Translations under genes and position numbers: made by a program
Notes under the pieces: generated by a model
The model's database searches: none
Seen by the model: the letters and a program-made list of their open reading frames with translations, nothing else
Told to the model about the DNA's origin: nothing
NCBI RefSeq assembly: GCF_043789415.1
Contig: NZ_JBDLLW010000001.1
Coordinates: 1,488,001 to 1,552,000 of the forward strand
DNA: 64,000 bases
Origin: Renibacterium sp043789415
GTDB lineage: Bacteria > Actinomycetota > Actinomycetes > Actinomycetales > Micrococcaceae
Direction of reading: 5' to 3'
Shown here: positions 61,101 through 64,000 of the stretch, piece by piece
How positions within the stretch are numbered: the first letter of the stretch is position 1
Layout of the letters: each line of letters opens with the position of its first letter

Positions 61101-62861
61101 CTGGTGAGCCCGGGTGGCATCACCCAGCTCGAATTCGGCGATCCGGTGGATGCGGTCAACCGGGTGGCTGCCAAGATCAAGGCTCAGGGCCTAGCCGATG
61201 TCATCGTGGCCGAATACCACGAGGGCGCTGCCGAAGGCACCCCGGACGGAGCTAGCCTGGAGCAGGAACTCAATGCTCCGGCCGGCCAGAACGAGGCGTT
61301 CAAGAAGATCGTGAACCAGACCTCTCCGGCCGTCAACGCTATCTTCACCGGTCACACCCATAAGGAATACGCCTGGGACGCTCCCATTCCGGGTGTTGCC
61401 GCTGATGCACCAGTGAAGACCCGTCCAGTGCTGCAAACCGGTGACTACGGTGAGAACGTCGGACAGGTTCAGCTCTACATCGATCCGACGAGCAAGCAGG
61501 TTGTGAGCTACCAGCAGCGCAACGTTCCGCGCACCACCACCCCTGCCGCCGATCTGGTCAGCCAGTTCCCGGTCGCAGCGAAGGTCAAGCAGATCGTGGA
61601 CGCCGCTCTGGCCTATGCCAAGGCGGAAGGCTCCAAGCCGATCGGCAAGATCGCCGCGGATATCACCACGGCACAGATCTTCGACCCGGCGACCGGAAAG
61701 TACTCCCGTGATGACCGGCAGAACGAATCCACCCTGGGAAATCTGGTGGCCAATGCGCTGAAGTCCTCGCTCTCCGATCCGAACCTGGGTGGCGCTGAGA
61801 TCGGCGTCGTGAATCCGGGCGGCCTGCGCTCCGACCTGCTGTTCAAGGCAGCGGGTCCGGAAGGCGATGGCGTGGTCACGATCGCGGAGGCCAATGCCGT
61901 GCTGCCGTTCTTGAACAATCTGTGGACCACCAGCTTGACCGGTGCGCAGTTCAAGACGCTCCTAGAACAGCAGTGGCAGACGAATGCGGATGGCACCATC
62001 CCGAGTCGTCCGTTCCTGAACCTGGGACTGTCGAAGAACGTGGATTACACCTACGATCCGTCCAAACCCCTGGGCAGCCACGTGACCTCGATCGTGATCA
62101 ACGGGGCACCGATCGATCCCGCGAAGTCCTACCGGATCGGCACCTTCAGCTTCCTGACCACCGGCGGTGACAACTTCCGGATCTTCAAGGACGGGAAGAA
62201 TGCCAAGGACAGCGGGCTGGTGGATCGGGATGCCTGGTTCAAGTACCTCTCCACTGAATCGGCCAAAGCGCCGATCGCTCCCGATTTCAGCCGTCGCGGG
62301 CTGAGCGTGAGCGATGCCCCCGGCTCGGTGAAGGAGAACGACCAGGTCTCGGTCAAGCTGCAGAAACTCGATCTGACCTCGCTGGGTACCCCGGTGAGCA
62401 GCAAGGTCAGCGTTCGCTACGATCCTTCCGGAATCGGTGGCGGCAAGGGCTGGGCGTTGACCACTGCGGTCGTTCCAGCCGACCTGGGCAGCACCTCGGT
62501 CTCCGGTGGCGCGGCAACCGTGAGCTTCAAGATGCCGACACAGGTCAACGGCGGACGCCTCACCATCACCACCGATGGCGGAAGCTATGCACGATTGCCG
62601 ATCAATATCGGCAAGACCGCGGTTGACCCGGGGACGAACCCCGGGACAAACCCAGGGACCAACCCCGGAACTAAACCGGGCACGAAGCCCGGGACCCAAC
62701 CCGGTGCCAACCCGGGTACCGACGGCGGCAACACCGCGGGTGAAGGCGAGTTGCCGAATACCGGCTTCCCGCTGGCGCCCCTGGGACTCGGCGTGCTGGC
62801 ATTGCTCAGTGCCGGTGTGGCGCTGACGGTCGCTGCGCGACGCAGGAAAGTCACTAACTAG
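58128..62861 (+). CDS. Wall-anchored ExeM/NucH-type nuclease fused to a 5'-nucleotidase
   Basis: Very large exported enzyme of 1577 residues. In order: signal peptide (to about residue 34); lamin-tail domain (about 45-160, INEAYLNGG, FVELYNTSD); an OB-like stretch; an endonuclease/exonuclease/phosphatase domain (about 510-840) with SFNVQNYF near 514, LEEIENS, LLIGDFNAYSKEDPI near 736 and SDHDPVVV near 830; a metallophosphatase and 5'-nucleotidase C-terminal domain (about 850-1400) with NDFHGRID near 857, GNHEFDGG near 925 and GHTHKEY near 1075; a PGTNPGT-type repeat linker; and a sorting signal LPNTG at 1542-1546 followed by a hydrophobic segment and RRRK. It should degrade extracellular DNA and strip phosphate from the nucleotides at the cell surface. 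All catalytic motifs look intact. Confidence 0.94.
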   Translation: MTVKSIRMTLGAVLAAALFAAPLATAPAIAANETPRVAGTSPVLINEAYLNGGSAGAVYKNKFVELYNTSDAAVSLSGWSLQYRSATGSAAPTGVTPLSGSIAPHGYYLIKGNSNAANGAELPAADADASNYSFAAAGGTLILAKKASALNPLATGSVTDNADIADLLGYGTSNTFETAASSAASVTKSLNRTNFADTNNNSADFSASTNVTPQGSKSDPGPGDPGPGNPTIAAIKDIQGTSDTSPLVNQSVTTRGVVTAVYPTGGFNGYYIQTEGTGGDLDLATHKASDAVFVYSPSTVTQVQPGDFVEVTGTVSEYKGANDATSLTEITVPADKLSKLSQPAVAVKAAVVDLPASAAERESLEGMLFAPKGDFTVSDNYSLNQYGELELASGNSPLVQPNALYPYGSSENTALIASNAAKSIGLDDGASTNFLSAANQGTPLPYLTTTSSLRVGSAVTFKTNVIFDNRNGDYKLQPLTQLTPANAASVQPASFSDTRSAPANVGGDLKIASFNVQNYFIHTGDLDPACQAYSDRAGNKITVRTGCTQRGAWDAANLQRQQDKVVAGIIGTGADILSLEEIENSAKFADSATDRDKALRTLVNALNAKLGSTVWDYVRSPQTRPDVSKEDVIRTAFIFKTAAAEPVGDSIILDDVAFTGIARQPLAQVFKPKGGSDSEQFLAIVNHFKSKGSAPANDPSDTDKGQGNSNKARVKQAQALIGFANTLKAQKNTQRVLLIGDFNAYSKEDPINTLTAAGYTDLDPQTGKHSYLYDGRVGSLDHVLVSSEFVPSITGADIWNINSVEPIALNYSRYNYNVTNYYNTEPYAASDHDPVVVGLKLKSAEANPLEVNLLNINDFHGRIDENTVNFSGTVEQLKAASPNGATAFLSAGDNVSASLYASAVQKDQPTIDVLNAMGLQASAVGNHEFDGGFTDLKDRIIKGGGNAAWGYLGANVYLKGTTTPALDEYKILTVNGVKVAVIGAVTGETPTLVSPGGITQLEFGDPVDAVNRVAAKIKAQGLADVIVAEYHEGAAEGTPDGASLEQELNAPAGQNEAFKKIVNQTSPAVNAIFTGHTHKEYAWDAPIPGVAADAPVKTRPVLQTGDYGENVGQVQLYIDPTSKQVVSYQQRNVPRTTTPAADLVSQFPVAAKVKQIVDAALAYAKAEGSKPIGKIAADITTAQIFDPATGKYSRDDRQNESTLGNLVANALKSSLSDPNLGGAEIGVVNPGGLRSDLLFKAAGPEGDGVVTIAEANAVLPFLNNLWTTSLTGAQFKTLLEQQWQTNADGTIPSRPFLNLGLSKNVDYTYDPSKPLGSHVTSIVINGAPIDPAKSYRIGTFSFLTTGGDNFRIFKDGKNAKDSGLVDRDAWFKYLSTESAKAPIAPDFSRRGLSVSDAPGSVKENDQVSVKLQKLDLTSLGTPVSSKVSVRYDPSGIGGGKGWALTTAVVPADLGSTSVSGGAATVSFKMPTQVNGGRLTITTDGGSYARLPINIGKTAVDPGTNPGTNPGTNPGTKPGTKPGTQPGANPGTDGGNTAGEGELPNTGFPLAPLGLGVLALLSAGVALTVAARRRKVTN

Positions 62862-62871
62862 TAGCCAGTGA

Positions 62872-62924
62872 AAGACGCTGCATCGGTCTCCCGGCTCAGG
62901 GAGGCCGGTGCAGCGTCTTGCTTT
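62872..62924. terminator. Terminator behind the nuclease gene
   Basis: AAGACGCTGCA (62872-62882) pairs with TGCAGCGTCTT (62909-62919), with further pairing of GGTCTCCC and GGGAGGCC inside. It lies between convergent genes and ends in a short T-rich run. Confidence 0.85.
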
Positions 62925-62960
62925 AAGCGGCTGCGACGCGATCCGCAAGAGTTGGAGAGC

Positions 62961-64000
62961 TCAGCGCGGGGTGCGCAGAATATCGCTGGCAATCCGATCG
63001 GCGTCCACTAAAGTCTGATATCCGCTGGGGTACTGAGCTTGCGCTTCGGCTGCGATCGCGGTGCCCCATTGGGTTGAAGAGAGCTGAAGTCCCAGCAGAT
63101 AAAGGTCATCCACCACGGTTCCGGAGGCGTCGAGCAGGCGATAGGGCGGCTCACTGACGTCGAGACCGCTGGTGAGCACGACGTCGCCGTCAGAAGCCAG
63201 CATCGCTTTGGGCCTGGCCAAGCCATCGGCCAGTAAGCGTTGCAAAAGCGGCGATGAGCTCTGGAGCACCCGGTTGGCGGGGGACATCGCCTCCACAAGC
63301 TGCTTAGCTCGCCAAGGGGCTCCCTGCACCCAAGGAGAACGCGCCAGAAATCCTTCTTGATCAACCGAGAACCTGGGGTCCGGGCCGATAAAGCGCACGA
63401 CGCCGGCTCGGGCCAGAGCGGCGAGCTGCTCGATCCGCACAGCAGGAGGACCGCTCGCCAGGCCCTCCACCAGAGGCTCGAACCAGCCCCGCAGCTCGGC
63501 CAGCCAGGAAGCCTCGGTGATTCCGCCATCAAGCACGAATCCCTTGATCAGAGCCCGCCCCTTATTGAGCGCGCCGATCGCCATCTTGACCGGATCTGAC
63601 TCTCCCGCAGCCGAACCTTGCGCGTCCCGCTCCAACTCATTGAGCACTGCCGCATCGAACTCTCGGTGGCTGGCGAAACGACGACCGGCAAAGGGCTTGG
63701 CCAACGATTCCAGAGCGAGCCGCTGGGATACCGGGATGCCGGATTCAAAGGCTTGGCAGGCGAGCTGCCAATCGGGCTGCTGAAGCGCGGTGGCGAGCTC
63801 CTCCGACGTCCCACCCAACAGGGTCGTGTAATAGGCCCAGAGGACGTCCTTGTGCAATGCCGGCCAGAGATCGTGCTCAAAGCCCGGTAGTTGCTGGCTC
63901 TGCTGGGCGAGTTGCTCGGTCAAGAATCTGAGTTCCACCGCGGCAGGATAATAGCTTTTCAGCTCCGCCTTGGCACGGTAGGGGGTGCCTCGCCGGGAAG
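62961..64000 (-). CDS. C-terminal part of an unnamed protein, possibly an FAD/NAD(P)-binding protein; runs off the right edge
   Basis: Open frame of at least 346 codons without a stop up to base 64000; a GTG at 63938 is internal, because the reading continues upstream as RRGTPYRAKAELKSYYPAA. The visible part is helical with few recognisable motifs and ends VDDLYLLGLQLSSTQWGTAIAAEAQAQYPSGYQTLVDADRIASDIL. That ending recalls large actinobacterial FAD/NAD(P)-binding proteins, but the diagnostic N-terminal Rossmann region would lie outside the window. The identity is therefore tentative. It is convergent with the nuclease gene. Confidence 0.7.
   Translation of the reverse strand, partial: SRRGTPYRAKAELKSYYPAAVELRFLTEQLAQQSQQLPGFEHDLWPALHKDVLWAYYTTLLGGTSEELATALQQPDWQLACQAFESGIPVSQRLALESLAKPFAGRRFASHREFDAAVLNELERDAQGSAAGESDPVKMAIGALNKGRALIKGFVLDGGITEASWLAELRGWFEPLVEGLASGPPAVRIEQLAALARAGVVRFIGPDPRFSVDQEGFLARSPWVQGAPWRAKQLVEAMSPANRVLQSSSPLLQRLLADGLARPKAMLASDGDVVLTSGLDVSEPPYRLLDASGTVVDDLYLLGLQLSSTQWGTAIAAEAQAQYPSGYQTLVDADRIASDILRTPR

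Overview
The window looks like chromosome of a high-GC actinobacterium of the Micrococcaceae type (Arthrobacter, Renibacterium or Psychromicrobium relatives). I infer this from the sequences of L33, S14 and L28, from a DtxR/IdeR iron box, a septum-formation lipoprotein, a PucR-type regulator beside alanine dehydrogenase, an EF-G-binding (FBP) zinc-finger protein, an LPNTG surface protein, frequent GTG starts and two probably leaderless genes. No database search was possible, so genus level is inference.

Left end (1-6.1 kb): the start of a type I-E CRISPR-Cas operon on the minus strand (casA/cse1 cut by the edge, then cas3), an AT-rich cas3 upstream region carrying one isolated CRISPR-repeat-like hairpin, the small ribosomal operon rpmB-rpmG-rpsN with its terminator, and a plus-strand array of 20 repeats plus a decayed terminal repeat. 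The middle of the array holds a cluster of mutated repeats and two near-identical spacers. The remaining cas genes lie beyond the left edge.

6.2-17.5 kb: citrate transporter plus universal stress protein; two secreted or lipid-anchored proteins; an AraC regulator and an alcohol dehydrogenase; then a complete ferric-siderophore import operon (binding lipoprotein, two permeases, ATPase, siderophore-interacting reductase) read leftward from an IdeR-like box.

17.5-39.4 kb: regulators paired with small transport, detoxification and metabolic genes: MarR, glutathionyl-hydroquinone reductase, a drug exporter fused to a carboxypeptidase-regulatory-like domain with its TetR, dienelactone hydrolase, two hotdog thioesterases, a second alcohol dehydrogenase, FBP protein, a MalY-like lyase, an S10 carboxypeptidase, two more MFS transporters, a Gfo/Idh/MocA oxidoreductase, PucR with ald, and TetR with an FMN reductase.

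39.4-56.9 kb: a peptide ABC importer (dppB-dppC-dppDF fusion-binding protein), a PLP aminotransferase, a branched-chain 2-oxoacid dehydrogenase operon (E1alpha, E1beta, E2; no E3 here), an aromatic/histidinol-phosphate aminotransferase, a small membrane protein, purB, a secreted protein resembling beta/gamma-crystallin killer toxins, a lipoprotein, a quinone oxidoreductase and a DoxX-like protein.

56.9-64 kb: tRNA-Ser(UGA), a long inverted repeat just behind it, a septum-formation lipoprotein, a 1577-residue wall-anchored nuclease/5'-nucleotidase and the C-terminal part of an unnamed protein running off the right edge.

The least explained signals are the solitary repeat-like hairpin in the cas3 promoter region, the biased substitutions in the middle of the array, the in-frame 15-bp minisatellite inside the siderophore reductase, and the inverted repeat behind tRNA-Ser.
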